Shown in pieces: positions 13,431-25,563 of a DNA stretch of 64,000 nucleotides (positions within the stretch are counted from its first letter, which is position 1; the number at the start of each line of letters is the position of its first letter). The stretch is from NCBI RefSeq assembly GCF_921293095.1, contig NC_060246.1:87541030-87605029 (forward strand), in the 5' to 3' direction. The notes beneath the pieces are model-generated. The model worked only from the letters and a program-made list of their open reading frames with translations. It was not told the DNA's origin and ran no database searches. Made by a program: the position numbers and the translations under genes. The DNA comes from Ischnura elegans (Eukaryota > Arthropoda > Insecta > Odonata > Coenagrionidae).

Positions 13431-14722
13431 TGCAGTGCAATGCAGTAGCGACAGCGAAGGAATCGAAGCGGGAATTCTAGCCCTCTGGCCCCTGAAAAAC
13501 TAGCATACCTGGCAAAAGACACATGTATCATTCCATGTGATTTCATCTTACCACTCATGTCAACCCTCTCTGATCCCTATCAAATAATGCATATTTAGCA
13601 ATCCTTGTTCATTATGAGAAAATATCAGTTTGTGGAGCTTAGCAATACTTAAAAAGTAGGTTACAGGACAGCGACGTAGTGAAATTCTTTTAAAGTTGAT
13701 GATGTTCATTTACAGATAAATGTCCACAACTCTCTTTGTAATAATGATACAGCATTTAAACATCTATTCCTGGAAGGGAAGAAATAGAGCTTGCAACAGT
13801 AATGGAGCAAGGTCAGTAAAACAGTACTCCAGCCTATCTTATTATGCATGCCAGTGGAAGGTAATGCTGCTCATGGAATTTTTGTGGTGTAGGGAATAAG
13901 TTGTGATTTATTTAGGGTGAAGCTACTGATTTGTCCTTCATGATATCTCATTTTTTTCAGAGGTCTAGATTTTTTAAATTGAAAAGCATTAACTAAATTA
14001 AATGAGACAGCCTAAAGGAGGACCAATGTGACAGTTGTATCACACATTTAAAAAAATAATGTGTAACCTGCTCAAGGAAATTGCAAAAAATTAATATTAT
14101 AACTTATTGTTCATTTTTATTGAATATAACTTGTATAAATAAAATAAAAATGGGAAGGTATTAGGAAGAAAGGGTTAAAAATTGGCATTTTTGAAACATT
14201 TGGTGGGTTTTAAGGTCTCATTCAGGTTAGCATCATGAGTATGGTGATGTTTCCGTTACATGGCAATAGACATCCAAGAGCCTTTTCATCAAGGCAAAAC
14301 CCTCTCAATGAATCAACCAAAACAACACCCAGAAAATCTCATCACAAACTTGGAAGATTTTTAGATACAAGTAGTTTGAATAAATTAAAAATTCATGCAA
14401 ATTTAAGTTACATACAAAATAATTTTAGTCATATTTATTATTTTATCTTTGTTTATACAGCATTCTACTAAGAATGTTAATATGTACATACTTCAAGGGT
14501 CCATTTTAAAAAGGCAAAAATGATCCACAACAATGTCTAGCTTGTATATTCTAAATGTTTTGTATGTGTAAGTCACATATTTCAGGCCAGTTCATCCTCA
14601 AAATGTCGAAGACTTTTTTGGAATTTTAAAAACCACACTAGGCACGGAGGCAAAGGAATCCTATGTGGAAGAGAAAATGTGATACCTTGCCACCCAAAAA
14701 ATTAAACTAGAGAAGACCATTA

Positions 14723-15290
14723 CAGTAGAGCTTCGATTATTGACAATTTCATTAACTATTTTTAGGATTACCCACCTATTGCTTCTATGACTAGTTCCTA
14801 CAGACATACCTCAACCCTTCCTCTCCTACCTTCTTCTATCAATCATTTCCTTCCCAAACCTACCTCAAAATAACTTGTTTTTCAATGGAATGGGTTCAAA
14901 AGATGTACAGAAAACAACGTGAAAATTTCCAAGAAAATTATCTCAAAAAGGTAATCAGTCTCATCCAATTACACATTTGGGTAGTTCACAAAATTAGGAT
15001 AGATAATATCGGATGTTTTTAGGATATTTTGTGTGGGTTCCAAGATTTCCTCCTCACCTTATAAATTTAGTCTCTTATATAAATGATGATGAATCAAGTG
15101 TCCTGGGAGTTAAGACTTTATGCCTTAAGTTGCTGTTTTAACGAAGATATTGAAGGTGAGAGAGATTACCATTACTTTAAATGATGACAATACTAAATTG
15201 TTCGGGTTTTCAAGGGAATTGGCACCCCTTGGAGATTACGTGTGAGTGCTGTGGCATACAATACTCCTGCAGATGATCGAAGCTTTACTG
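14723..15290. mobile_element. Tc1/mariner- or pogo-type MITE (568 bp) with TA target duplication
   Basis: The left end CAGTAGAGCTTCGATTAT and the right end (reverse complement) CAGTAAAGCTTCGATCAT form terminal inverted repeats. Both are flanked by TA, at 14721-14722 and 15291-15292. No transposase is encoded. CAGT termini with TA duplication are characteristic of the pogo/Tigger side of Tc1/mariner. Two related-looking MITEs lie at 46274 and 52263. Confidence 0.8.
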
Positions 15291-15778
15291 TAGTTTGGAA
15301 AAAATATTTGAGCACTAATTCAGAGAAGATAAAACCTTTAGTTCCAAATAAGAGATACTTTTTACGTACATGAAAATAATGGGATAAGACAAAATTTTAT
15401 ATTTAGGCATTTTTGTACTTCATACCGTACTCATTTACATTGGTTTAATTCACCAGACAGTGATAAGTTACTTAAAATACTCTACAGAAAGGTTAAAAAT
15501 TTAATAGAATGCTGAACCTTTAATTTTTTCTGTACTCTTTTTTGCTCTTGTAATTTCCTCTTTCATTGGATGCATTATTTCTTCCACCTCCATTATTTCT
15601 TCCACCTACTACCACGTTTGTGGTTGGCATATCCCCCTGGCCGCAGTTCATCAATTTTCCATGAGATGGCACCATTACCTATCTAGGAGGAAATATTCAT
15701 GAAAAGGAAGAGCTTTTCTTTTATGGAATGACTTCTCTTTAGATTAATTTTCCAAAAATTGTGATCTCACAGAAACTA

Positions 15779-15931
15779 CAGTATATATCCGATTATAGTC
15801 CCCCCTTTTTTTCCAAAAATGGCTGTGGTAAAATTAAAGGGAGGGGACTATATTCCTATGCATTTTTTCAATTTTGTCCCAAAACTGAAGCCACAAAATC
15901 AGGAGGGGGGACTATATTCGGAGAAATACGG
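15779..15931. mobile_element. Short Tc1/mariner-like MITE (153 bp)
   Basis: The ends CAGTATATATCCGATTATAG and, inverted, CCGTATTTCTCCGAATATAG run into C-rich and G-rich inner edges. TA flanks both sides at 15777-15778 and 15932-15933. It is too short to encode protein, and the inverted arms would form a hairpin if transcribed. Confidence 0.7.
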
Positions 15932-16243
15932 TATAGATTAATTCTGAGGTGATTTACCTGCAAAATTGATGATGATCCATATGAAATTTATTTTTTTTCC
16001 TTATTCACGAATGAAACATATGCCTGCGTGAGCACTTATAACAACAACCTAACAAGAATTTTGTATACAATAAACCCTCAAGCTAATTAACTCATTCACT
16101 CATTGTCAGTGAAAGATGCTAAAACAGCCCATGAGCATGTGTCAACATTACTTCAAGCAAGTTAAAATTATGGGTTAAAAATTTTAAAATGCATTTTATC
16201 AAGTGGTGTTCTGAAGAATAAAAAAGAAGAAACTGTGCTTTCT

Positions 16244-16383
16244 CATGAAATATTTATTCATACATTTACACGACCATGGTTTCAACGTAAGACGTCATCA
16301 TCAGGTCAGATGTCATCACCACCTGATGATGACATCTAACGTTGAAACCATGGTCGTGTAAATGTGTGAATAAATATTTCATG
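16244..16383. repeat. Foldback of two inverted retroelement-tail-like sequences
   Basis: The arms at 16244-16306 and 16321-16383 are near-perfect inverted copies (CATGAAATATTTATTCA.. and ..GTGAATAAATATTTCATG). Each carries a CCTGATGATGACATCT..AACGTTGAAACCATGG unit. This GATGATG..GAAAC layout near an AATAAA is common at ends of arthropod retroelements. Only 14 bases separate the arms, so it is a strong hairpin. Confidence 0.75.
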
Positions 16384-17147
16384 TAAAAGCACAAAGTTTT
16401 CATTCTTCATAATGAACCGCTTTCACAAAGTTACGCCTCAAACCATCAATTTTTAAATGGTGCTCTGTTGTTTTATCGGCATCACAATTTAAAATGCCAA
16501 TGTTTCCTCTCTGCTACCAGAGACCTCATTACCCCAGGCGAGGTCTCCAGCAGCGGGTATAAAATGATGACATTTTAGATTAAGTGACATGGGTCACCCA
16601 AAATAACATATCTGGGGGTAAAAATCAAGATGAAAGATTGAGGTAATACCAGGTATAATGTGGTACAATTAGTAAAAATTTATGCTGGGTGCAATCCAGT
16701 CTACACTCTTTAAAACCAAAGTCAAAGAATCAAAATTAATATTTCACATACCCTCTGTTTCATTGAGATGATTGGCAAATTAAGATTTGTTATTGCTAGA
16801 AGCCTTAAAATTAACCTGCCACACTCAAATTTTGAATTCAAACGTTTTTGGGGTATGCATACCACTTTTTGCAAATTGACGCTTTTGAAGCATTTGAAAC
16901 TATGTACTTAATTCTTTTTTTTATGATTCTCCCGGTAATATTAAAAGTATTCAAATGCTTCTCTTTTAATACCACTACATTTAAATCTAACTTCTTTCGG
17001 ACCAGCCTATCCCTCTAAAGCAATTACATCTGGTTACCCCTTCCTTATCTTGCCCTTCAATAGTCCTTCCCAAACCTCTTCTCCCTAATACCATTTTATA
17101 TGGTACAAGGGTTATTCAAATGAAAACCTTTAGGTGCTATATTTTAT
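16384..17147. other. No gene recognised
   Basis: AT-rich DNA. A short inverted GAGACCTC/GAGGTCTC pair occurs near 16521-16550; nothing else is recognisable. Confidence 0.4.
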
Positions 17148-17154
17148 AACAACT

Positions 17155-17440
17155 AGAAAGAATTTGGTATGGTATTTGGAGGAGGCGATCGACAGCTGAG
17201 GTCACTTGCGCCATGAGGTAGGTGAGGAAGGGTGGAGAGAAACCCAGCGTCGGCATTAGCCTGCTCTTAACGAAAGGCGCCATGGGGACCACGGCTTAAC
17301 GTCCCATCCGACGGACGGAGTGTTGCGCTTGAAATGTCCTCCACACAACATTCAAGCAGGGATCGGGCAGTCTCTGAAAATTCTCTGCCGCTGCCGGGAT
17401 TTGAACCCGGGCCCACCGGGTGGGAAGCCAACACTCTAGA
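17155..17440 (-). mobile_element. 5'-truncated tRNA-derived SINE with 7-bp target duplication (family B)
   Basis: On the minus strand it begins within the tRNA-like head (GTTGGCTTCCCACCCGGTGG, then B box GGGTTCAAATCCC). A GC-rich body follows that includes CGTCCGTCGGATGGGACG and TTAAGCCGTGGTCCC, ending near AATTCTTTCTAG. AACAACT flanks it at 17148-17154 and 17441-17447 and is probably the target duplication. The body is GC-richer than its surroundings. The A-box half is missing. Confidence 0.75.
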
Positions 17441-17447
17441 AACAACT

Positions 17448-19139
17448 TTTGCACATACTTTTTCTATGTAGTTTCCCTGACATTAAATATGAGTTTTCCT
17501 AAGTTTTGAAAGGGTATAGATACCACATTGGAAGAAATCTTTTGATTGTGTCTGTAGCCGTGCACAACAGATTTCACCTCTTTGTCACTTTGGATATGCT
17601 TGCGCCCCATTAGTTCTTGGAGTGATCTGAAAGTCACTAGGAGCGAGGCCTTGAAGATAAAGTTGATGAATGACACATTTACATTTGAATCCTATCCTTG
17701 AATTTTATCCTAAATAATTTGAACTCATACAGACTATATGCATGCCTGGTGTTGTGTACTTTTCAAACATTCTGACCTATGTCCTTAATTCTTTTTTTTT
17801 AACAATTCCCCCTCTTAAGTATTCAAATTCTTGCTCCCTTGCCCATATTACACTAAAAAATTTCATCCCTTTTTCACCCCATAAGCGAGCAAGCATAACT
17901 TTCTCAGCAGACAGCTAAGGGTGGTCTTTCTTTGATGTTGGTGATGAGCTGTGGTGCCATTCCTAGGTTTGTTTGCATTTCCGATTCGCTGCTTTTGAAG
18001 TTGCTACACTACTACACAAATCACCATACTGCACCGTCATTCTACACAGATTTTATTTTGGTTTTATCACTTCATTACTTACAAAGCGCATTCCAGATCA
18101 CTGGCCTAGCATACATCTTGTGGATAGCCGACCACATATCTTGTTATAAATATTGCTGCCTACTCTGGCATTGCAGCATTACTTTGCCACATGCATTTCA
18201 TTTTGAGAACCTCAAGGAATACTACTGCCAAATAAATCATTCAACTTTCCATAACTCTATAGAACTTTTAAAGTTTTCATTAGAATCCACCAGTTATACA
18301 TGGCTTTACATACTTTAATATTTTGTGGTTCAATCTTGAAAATGATGCAGAAGACCTCAAATCCAGTATACAGGAAAAAATCCATTGGAAATGTACTGAG
18401 TGGTTTCAATCAAATTTAAACATCTGTTGGTATTATTCAAAAAAAGAAGTTATTCAATGCTCTGTAGTTGAAAACATACCCCCTTTTCAATCCATGCAAT
18501 ATCTATTCATGAACCCATATCTTCCATTAATGATAACTTTTCTGTTTGGTAATTCTATCACTACATTAGTCAAAAGATAAACAAAAAAACAAATTTAATG
18601 CTTAAGGTATAGCATACAAATTAAGTCACCAATGGTAAATAATCAATGCACTTGAACCAAATTGGTAATTATCTAAATAGGAATAACTATTAAATGAATA
18701 AAAAAATGAAGTACAAAAATGCCATGCATTGAAGGAGGCATTATTTTAGTATCTTCAAGCACGGAGTACCCTTGAAACTTTTGAAGAATTTGAATTGAAA
18801 AGATTCAAAGCTATCATTGATTTTATTAGACTTTATTGGGCATAAAAACCCAATTAAGGTAACTCAAATATTTGGACAATGGACACTAATCAATTGGAGA
18901 TGGATAGGGCAAGTAATCAAGAAAGGGATTATACAAGGCAAAGCCTGTCAGAACATTCTTCAAATAAAAAGGAGCACAAGATTCATTTCCTTAATACAGA
19001 CTTGCAGTATCCCTTTCTGCGCTAACCGTAGCAGCATCCATAAGCCCATTCTATTTACACCAGAGGCCCACAGCAAGATACCTGACAATTTCCATTAGTG
19101 CCATAATGAAAGGTAGTAGCTATTCTGCTACCATAAAAG
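17448..19139. other. No gene recognised
   Basis: Open frames at 17932-18318 (128 codons) and 18323-18580 have no family resemblance and no coding context. Near 18890-18960 a WRWIGQVIKKG-like translation weakly recalls LINE C-termini but is too short to call. Confidence 0.4.
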
Positions 19140-19960
19140 AAAGTCAGAAAGTTGGGTTGATGGGGATATGGGATGAGTTAGAGAAAGGAGAGAGGGATTG
19201 ATGTTCACATCAATAGAGGATCAGGCATTTATTAGCTAAATTATTATTGTTAAGAGAGGACAGATCAGTCAGAAAAAGGGTTGCAGGCACTGATTGATGC
19301 ATCACGTAAATGGTGCCAGAATATGGCATCGATATTTATCACAAAAAATGAAACAATGCAGTTTTGTCAAGCTTATATGCAAGCAAGGAATGTAAAGCTC
19401 TACAGAAAAGGAAAAGAGAAAAACTAAAATAAGTGGAATGGTTAAATGATTAGTTGAATAGAGAAGGTTAGAGGAATACAAACATGGAAGCAAGGATATC
19501 AGGACCACAGGTGCATTGGCACAGGATGGGTTTATGAACAGGTGAGAAATTTTTGATTAAGAGTTCTATGGAAAGTCTGATCTGGAGTGTAGTGCATAAT
19601 GGTGAGGGAACTAGGAGACTGAGGAAGAGTAAAGGTATATAACATTCCAGAGGTGGGTAAAAATAGAATAGAGAGAATGAAATTGATGGAGAGACAAAGG
19701 AATGAGCTAGTGTTACACTTGTTGGGCCAGGAGGCGAATCTCCCAACAAAGACACCAATACAATGTAGGGTCCTCGTGAAGTGAGCACTGAGGAAGGAAA
19801 GGAGGATAAAAAGCTTGTTCGAGAGAAGAGTGTTAGGTAAGTGGGGAAGGGAGAGGAAAATAATGGGATCTATAAATAGAATGAAAGGGAATTGGCCATG
19901 AAGTGAATTGTCAAGGGAAGTCAAATTTGGGGATCGAGGACAGTCATAGGGGAGATTCAC
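19140..19960 (+). pseudogene. Decayed RTE-like LINE copy (RT C-terminal half and downstream)
   Basis: Nucleotide and protein patterns follow the better copy at 55826-56621: GATCAGGCATT, AAGGGTTGCAGGCACTGATTG (compare RGLQALVDA), TTATGAACAGG, a GTAAAG..GAAAAGG region and TAAATAGAATGAAAG. Many indels destroy the frame. An extra segment around 19230-19260 interrupts it right after GATCAGGCATT. Confidence 0.6.
19228..19311 (+). repeat. 84-bp direct repeat, copy 1
   Basis: Bases 19228-19311 recur at 20293-20376 with one difference (GAGAGGACAG versus GAGAAGACAG). The unit joins an AT-rich piece (TTATTAGCTAAATTATTATTG) with the start of the RTE fragment. Confidence 0.85.
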
Positions 19961-20292
19961 AAATTGCTCCGTATTTACCTAACTTAATAGCACTGACCTT
20001 CGAATTTTTTAGCACCACCATTTTTTTTTAAATCCCTAAAATGAAATTTTCCAGTTGATTTGGTTCCTTCTGTTAATTTTCTTCAATCACATATTTTTGA
20101 AATTTCATGATTTATTTTTCAAAAATTCACGGACTATTTCAATCTTATTCATGCCTATATATTTTTGTCTTCCCTGGGGTCTTATTTCCATAACATAATC
20201 AAAATAAAATGATATGCACTTTACCTGAATTGTTAACCAATGCAATATACACCATATTCCTGACAGATTTAGTAGGACAATTTTTGTACCAA

Positions 20293-20376
20293 TTTATTAG
20301 CTAAATTATTATTGTTAAGAGAAGACAGATCAGTCAGAAAAAGGGTTGCAGGCACTGATTGATGCATCACGTAAAT
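20293..20376 (+). repeat. 84-bp direct repeat, copy 2
   Basis: Second copy of 19228-19311, 1065 bp downstream. It is not followed by further RTE sequence, so it is either a local duplication or a second fragment of the same derivative. Confidence 0.85.
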
Positions 20377-20466
20377 ACCTGTGAAATAACATATTTGGTC
20401 CGGAAGGTATTATGTGATTACTTCCAAATGAAAATGGGAAACCTAATGAAGCTGTAGGCATCATGT

Positions 20467-20640
20467 TAGTCAAATTTAAGTATACTGGGACTAGCCATGG
20501 TGATAACTTTATGGAGTCACCCGCAAAGCACAAGTTGTGCAAACAATCCACAGAAAGAAAAAACATTCCCCTTGACTGGGATTCCGGTCAAGGCAAATGA
20601 TTTTTTCTGTGTATTTTTCACACATCATATTAGCCTTTAA
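20467..20640. repeat. Head-to-head foldback of SINE family A tails
   Basis: The centre is the near-palindrome CCCTTGACTGGGATT..CCGGTCAAGG at about 20567-20592. Leftwards on the minus strand come a TTTTTTCTTTCTG stretch, GTTTGCACAACTTG and GCGGGTGACTCCATAAAG. Rightwards on the plus strand come GATTTTTTCTGTG and TTTTTCACACATC. These are the tail modules also seen at 9553 and 63395. The tRNA head is almost absent, leaving two tails joined back to back. Confidence 0.7.
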
Positions 20641-22347
20641 GGTCCTGTATTGGGCAGTTAAAGAGGTATATAAGCAGTGTGAGAGTAGCATTTTCATTTT
20701 AGTAAAGGAATGAAATCTACAATGCCAGTTTCGCTAAGGGTAATAGCTTAAGGTACGTTAACATGGAGCATTTTACCAATCATCCTAGCCTGCCCACTTT
20801 CCACATTTACCTTCCCTCATCCGCTCATTATGAGGCCCACTTCCTTTCCTAATATCCATGACTCCATATCTCTTCTTACCCTTCCCAGACACATGGCAGG
20901 CTTTGGGGATTTTATCCCCCTCCCAAATTTTTCTCTTTGTGGCAACTACCTGTGATGCATCTGCTGAGGAGACCACTACCCAAGATACCTCAAATACTCT
21001 GACTGACACTTCATTATTTGTTGTCGCTAACTTTCATCCCATCAGCCAATAATAACCAAAAATGAATTTAACTTTCAGCATCATGCACAAGAAATATACA
21101 TTTTTAATTTTGATTTTTAATTTCTGATTTAACGAAATGCATCCTTTTGCAATGCGCTCGAATTCCCAACAAAATACCGCCCAAGCTAGTCCTGAAGTAA
21201 ATTTCTAGCACCGTGCCTGCCCTTTTCCTTGCTCTCAACTTTAAGCAAAATGTACCAACATAAATAACCCTACTTATGAGGAAATTCACTGGTCTTCATG
21301 TCAAAAAACTTCTTTCTGGTACAATTTTTAAAAAAAATTTACATTCACTGGAGGGTGATAAGCAAGAAGTCAACATAAACATAAATTGTAAGTCAACATG
21401 ACAAATATACTAGAATGTAATCATTATCTATCTCCGAAAAACAAATGCTCCTAAGTAGTTACTAGAAAATGGTGGAAATATTGATTTTTTTCTACTCAGA
21501 TTTATGCTCCTCTAAAGTGGAGTGAAGAGTGAGGAGAAAGATTACACTGGGATGTCATGGAAATGAACAGGAGGAATCAAGAGAAATGGAATAACAACAT
21601 TCACAATCTACTGAGAATTAACGCAATTTTGACTCCGAGTAAAATATTGTCATTCACTTTAAATCAGTATGCATAATGCCCAACAAATAATATATCTTGT
21701 GTTTAACCATAGGTATTCAGATAACCCTGTACAATTTGCATTAGTATAATATTTACTGTGATTTTGCAAAATAACCTCATGTGATTGAGATGAATTGACT
21801 ACAGATCTGGATATAGCATGTCTCATTTATCAGTTTGACACTCCATGCAATGAATAAACAGTTTAAAATTTTCAGCTACTGTAATCATGCTGAAAATGCC
21901 ACCATTCAAGCAGCAATTAATAATTTATAAATTTTTTTTTTTAATGGAACCAGAATAGTATATTCCAAACTATTCAACTTTGTTGGTGCGAAGGCTTCCG
22001 CGGTGCGCTAGTAATGTAGGCTGCATTATTCGGGTTTCACCGTGTTGTGGTTGTGTTGGGTCCCCATGCGTGAAAATGCGTGCGGTGAAAACCCGGAAAA
22101 TGCAGCCTATATTATTCAAATTTGTATTTCACTAACAGCAAACAATAATGCTTAATGTATCACAGACTCGCAATGATAAATGGAAATGATTCCCATATTT
22201 ATTAAGCATCAATTTTCACCCTATGAATAGGGAATAGACTCATAATTATTAATAGGTTATTGTGATTCCATAAACTCATTTTTAGAGGGATTTTTCCAGT
22301 TACCTTTACACCATGATCTACCAATTGAATTTCCACTAATACCTATT
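20641..22347. other. No gene recognised; contains one short foldback
   Basis: Inverted arms at 22014-22042 (ATGTAGGCTGCATTATTCGG..) and 22083-22112 flank a 40-bp loop; the motif CGGGTTTCACCG is repeated inverted as CGGTGAAAACCCG. The rest is AT-rich with chance frames only. Confidence 0.55.
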
Positions 22348-25300
22348 TTAAATTTGCATTAAATTTAAGAATAGAAAAAAAGTAGTCCTCACTATTCCAC
22401 TCTGAGTGCTAGATGTCCGAGACTCATCAACCAGCCAGGGATCACACAAAATTGTAGGTAATTGCGGTCGTGTCCGCAGAGGTGAAAGCATTCGACTAAT
22501 CAGCTCTTTACAGGGCTCAGGCACTTCAGGTTCTGGAGGGAATGCCACCTTCTTTTGTACTTGCTGGATTTGAAATTCAAATTATTTTAGATTAGCAAGT
22601 GACATTACGAAAGTCAAAAACAGCATACTTTATTTCATATTTTTGTAGATGGGGTAGAGCAAATAGTTTCAAACTATTAATTCTTAGCTGATAAACTATA
22701 TTTACAGGTAAAATCACTCAGAATTATTCGTATCATAAGAAAATCTTCACACCCATGGGTCCTAATTCTCAGATTGTACTTATTCCCATTCTCAGTTCAG
22801 CATCAAGATATTTATACCTTATATAACCTAAGATATTCAAATGTATATGCACGTAATATAAAAGCTTTCTCTCCTTGACTAACGTCGAGAGTACCTCCTT
22901 CTTTTCATAGTATACCTTTTACTTATGAACTCATAACACATAAACAGAACAAAACTCATTACAGTTCATAAACTCTCCCATATTTTTTCATAAAAATGAA
23001 TCTCTTCATTTAGGCATCTTACCTGAGCCATTAAAACTAGCTAAAGTCATTCCCCTGTTTAAGAATAAAGGCTGCACTCATGACGTAAACTCGTACAGGC
23101 CTTTTTCTATTTCCAGTGTCTTCAGCAAAATCTTTGAAAAGATACATTACAAACGACTTAACACGTATTTAGAGCATAACCACATTATCTCTCCTTCCAC
23201 CATGGTTTCAGATAATGAAGATCCACGTCTACTGAATGTCACCAAATGATTGAAAACATATTATCAGCCCTGGACAAAAAATTGTGACCTGGACAAAAGT
23301 TGCAACTTTGCTTTTTGATCTTTCTAAAGCTTTTGATCCTGTGGACTGCAACAAAAGATAAGGAGGAGACTAAAGGTGTGGATGGAATATGTAATGAGAT
23401 TCAAGGGAATGCTTAAATCCATAAAAGAGAAAAGGAAGTTGGTAAAATATGAAAGGGATGAAGAAAATAGGATTCCTGATAGAAGAAGGAAAATAGGTTC
23501 CATGTCAAATTAATTGCTGTCATAGCAGAGACAGAGAAGGATTTGAAAAATATTCTGGATAATACAGTCAGGGTAATGAGTAGATATCAGCTGAATACAA
23601 GCACAAAGAAAATCAAGATATGTATTAGCATGCAGCAGAAGAGAAATCAAGACACATTAAATTAGGGAAACAAAAACTGGTAGAGGTGGACGAGTAACAT
23701 ATGTTATTTGGGAAGCAGGATAACTAGCAATGGGAGAAGCAAGAAAGAAATTAACATCAGAATAGCCAAGGTGAATACAGTACTCCATTAAAAGAAATAT
23801 ATGCTTCTTTGAACGAAAGTTAACTAGTAACAACTAATTTCTAAAAAAAATGTTAACAGGGATAATCAAACTGTAAGTGAAACATGAGGAGATGACTCAT
23901 GCAACACATGAATTTCAAAGTGTAAGTTATAATTTTAAAAACTCTATAAGACCTTCAAATACCAGTAAAGAAAAATATTTTATTGACATTTGAAAACTTT
24001 TTCCACTTTTGTCTCTAAAGCTCTACTTGGCATCAATTCACAAATAATATTAATGAATTTATAGTAAAAAGTCTTAAAACAATGAACTCTTGCCTTAAGA
24101 AGAGTGCTATAGTTAGCGTCGTCAAAGGGTAGCTGTCCATACATCATGGCAAACAATACAACGCCCATTGACCAAACATCTGACTGCTTAGGTTGATAGG
24201 GTATGCCTCGCAATATTTCTGGTGGAGCATAAGCGAAACTGCCACAAAATGTTTCACACAGGCCGGTTCCAAGTGGTTCTGGTTCAAATCTTGCAAACCC
24301 AAAGTCAGAGAGTTTGATATTGTAACTATGGTCCATAAGTAGGTTTTCACATTTTATGTCTCTGTAAATGTAAATATTCCACAGAACCCAAACATTCATT
24401 CATTATATAATAGAGCAAAAACACAAAATAACTAAGGAAATGAATAAAAGTAGGGACAGGGCACAATATCGATAAGTAACAGCCATTAATGGCACACAGC
24501 AAGTGTGGATAGGTATCTTGAAATATTAGTGAGAGAATAAAATAAACCAAAGAATTCCAAATGACAAAACAAACCTATGCACAACACCGAGTCCATGACA
24601 GTATGCTATCGCGCTAGCCAGTTGTCTAAACCATTTTTTGGCACGACTTTCATCAATGTGACCATCATTCCTGATAACATCCAACAGGCTGCCGTTCGAT
24701 GCGTACTCCATTACAATGTATACCCTATTGATAAATTTCACATTAAAGAAGTAAAAGTCCATACAAAAGAGTGCTAGGGCAAGAAAAGAGTTTATAGATA
24801 CCAATCACTCTTTTCGTTCTACACTAGCTCATTCATACTTCGGGGAGACAATTGTTATATTTGATTCGTCACGGTTAATAAGTATGAGGTGCAACTTTTG
24901 AAGACACATTCCCTCACCGTCAGACTTAGTAAGGGAAAATACGTTGTCAGTCTGTTGACAACGCTTAGCACTTGAATGTAGCTATAAAAACAAATAGGAC
25001 ATAACTGCACACCAAAATCACCTGTGTGTAGTCTCAATCGCCTCGAAGAAATGAATTATATTTGGGTGCGACAACCCTTTCACCACATTTACTTCTCGAG
25101 GAAGAAATTTTGACAGATAATCAGATGGGGCATTGTACTTTGCTACTATCTTGACAGCAACATCACAGCCGTGTTTTTCTGAAAAGGCAAGCTGAAAAAG
25201 GCAACGGGAATGCTAAATTCACTTTCGCACAGACAGGAATAGCATAATATCATTTATGGTACAGACGAAAAGACTGATTTAAGATCATGCAAGAGGTATG

Positions 25301-25563
25301 GGAATAAGGTAGGGTATCTTATTCTGCTAAAAAGAAAGCAGGGAAACCTTGACTGTAGCATAGGATCCATTTCCGATCGTTCGTCCAACCGAGTAACCTC
25401 GACTCTCCAAAACTGATCTCCTACTGATTGATGAAGTACGACATGCTGGATCTTTTGAGGATTCATTACTTGAATTAACACTGCAATTTCTGATGCCAGG
25501 CTGCAATGAGTCCTGTCTATCTCTTGTATCGGTTACGTCCGGGCTGGATAGACGATCCCTCAT
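22348..25563 (-). CDS. Testis-specific serine/threonine kinase (TSSK)-like protein kinase, complete
   Basis: Five exons on the minus strand (25563-25348, 25191-25022, 24724-24575, 24361-24094, 22563-22348) give 339 residues. Visible kinase features: glycine loop IGNGSYATVK from 63, VAVK lysine at 86, C-helix Glu 105, HRD 178-180 with Asn 185, DFG 198-200, activation segment CETFCGSFAYAPPE at 214-227, DVWSMGV and an R near 300. All catalytic residues are present, so an active kinase is expected. ETFCGS.AYA is the TSSK/MARK-type activation loop; TSSKs act in spermatid differentiation in animals. Residues 1-55 are Ser/Arg-rich and unrecognised. Intron 4 appears to be GC-AG (AAG|GCAAGA; CCAG|CAA) and contains two LINE relics. 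The start ATG is the first in a frame open to the kinase domain. The last few residues after DPWLVDE are less certain. Confidence 0.88.
23009..23345 (+). pseudogene. Jockey/CR1/L2-type LINE reverse transcriptase fragment in TSSK intron 4
   Basis: The translation LPEPLKLAKVIPLFKNKG, NSYRPFSISSVFSKIFEKI, a long divergent stretch and LFDLSKAFDPVD follow the finger region of non-LTR reverse transcriptases in order. Frameshifts lie near 23210-23300. Antisense to the kinase gene. Confidence 0.8.
23420..23900 (+). pseudogene. Second LINE fragment, RTE-like, adjoining the first
   Basis: After frameshifts the reading LIAVIAETEKDLKNILDN, STKKIKICI, then CYLGSRITSNGRSKKEINIR and RIAKVNT resembles the thumb region downstream of the catalytic box in RTE-type elements. 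The exact fusion point with the preceding fragment, around 23345-23420, is unclear. Confidence 0.6.

Noticed and set aside
17932-18318. 128-codon open frame
   Set aside because: Low-complexity composition, no family resemblance, no splice or promoter context; open frames of this size occur by chance in a window this long.
18810-18990. WRWIGQVIKKG-like translation resembling a LINE C-terminus
   Set aside because: Too short and frame-broken to separate from chance.
24144-24350. Additional small frames within the kinase exons
   Set aside because: Shadow frames of the TSSK-like kinase exon at 24361-24094.
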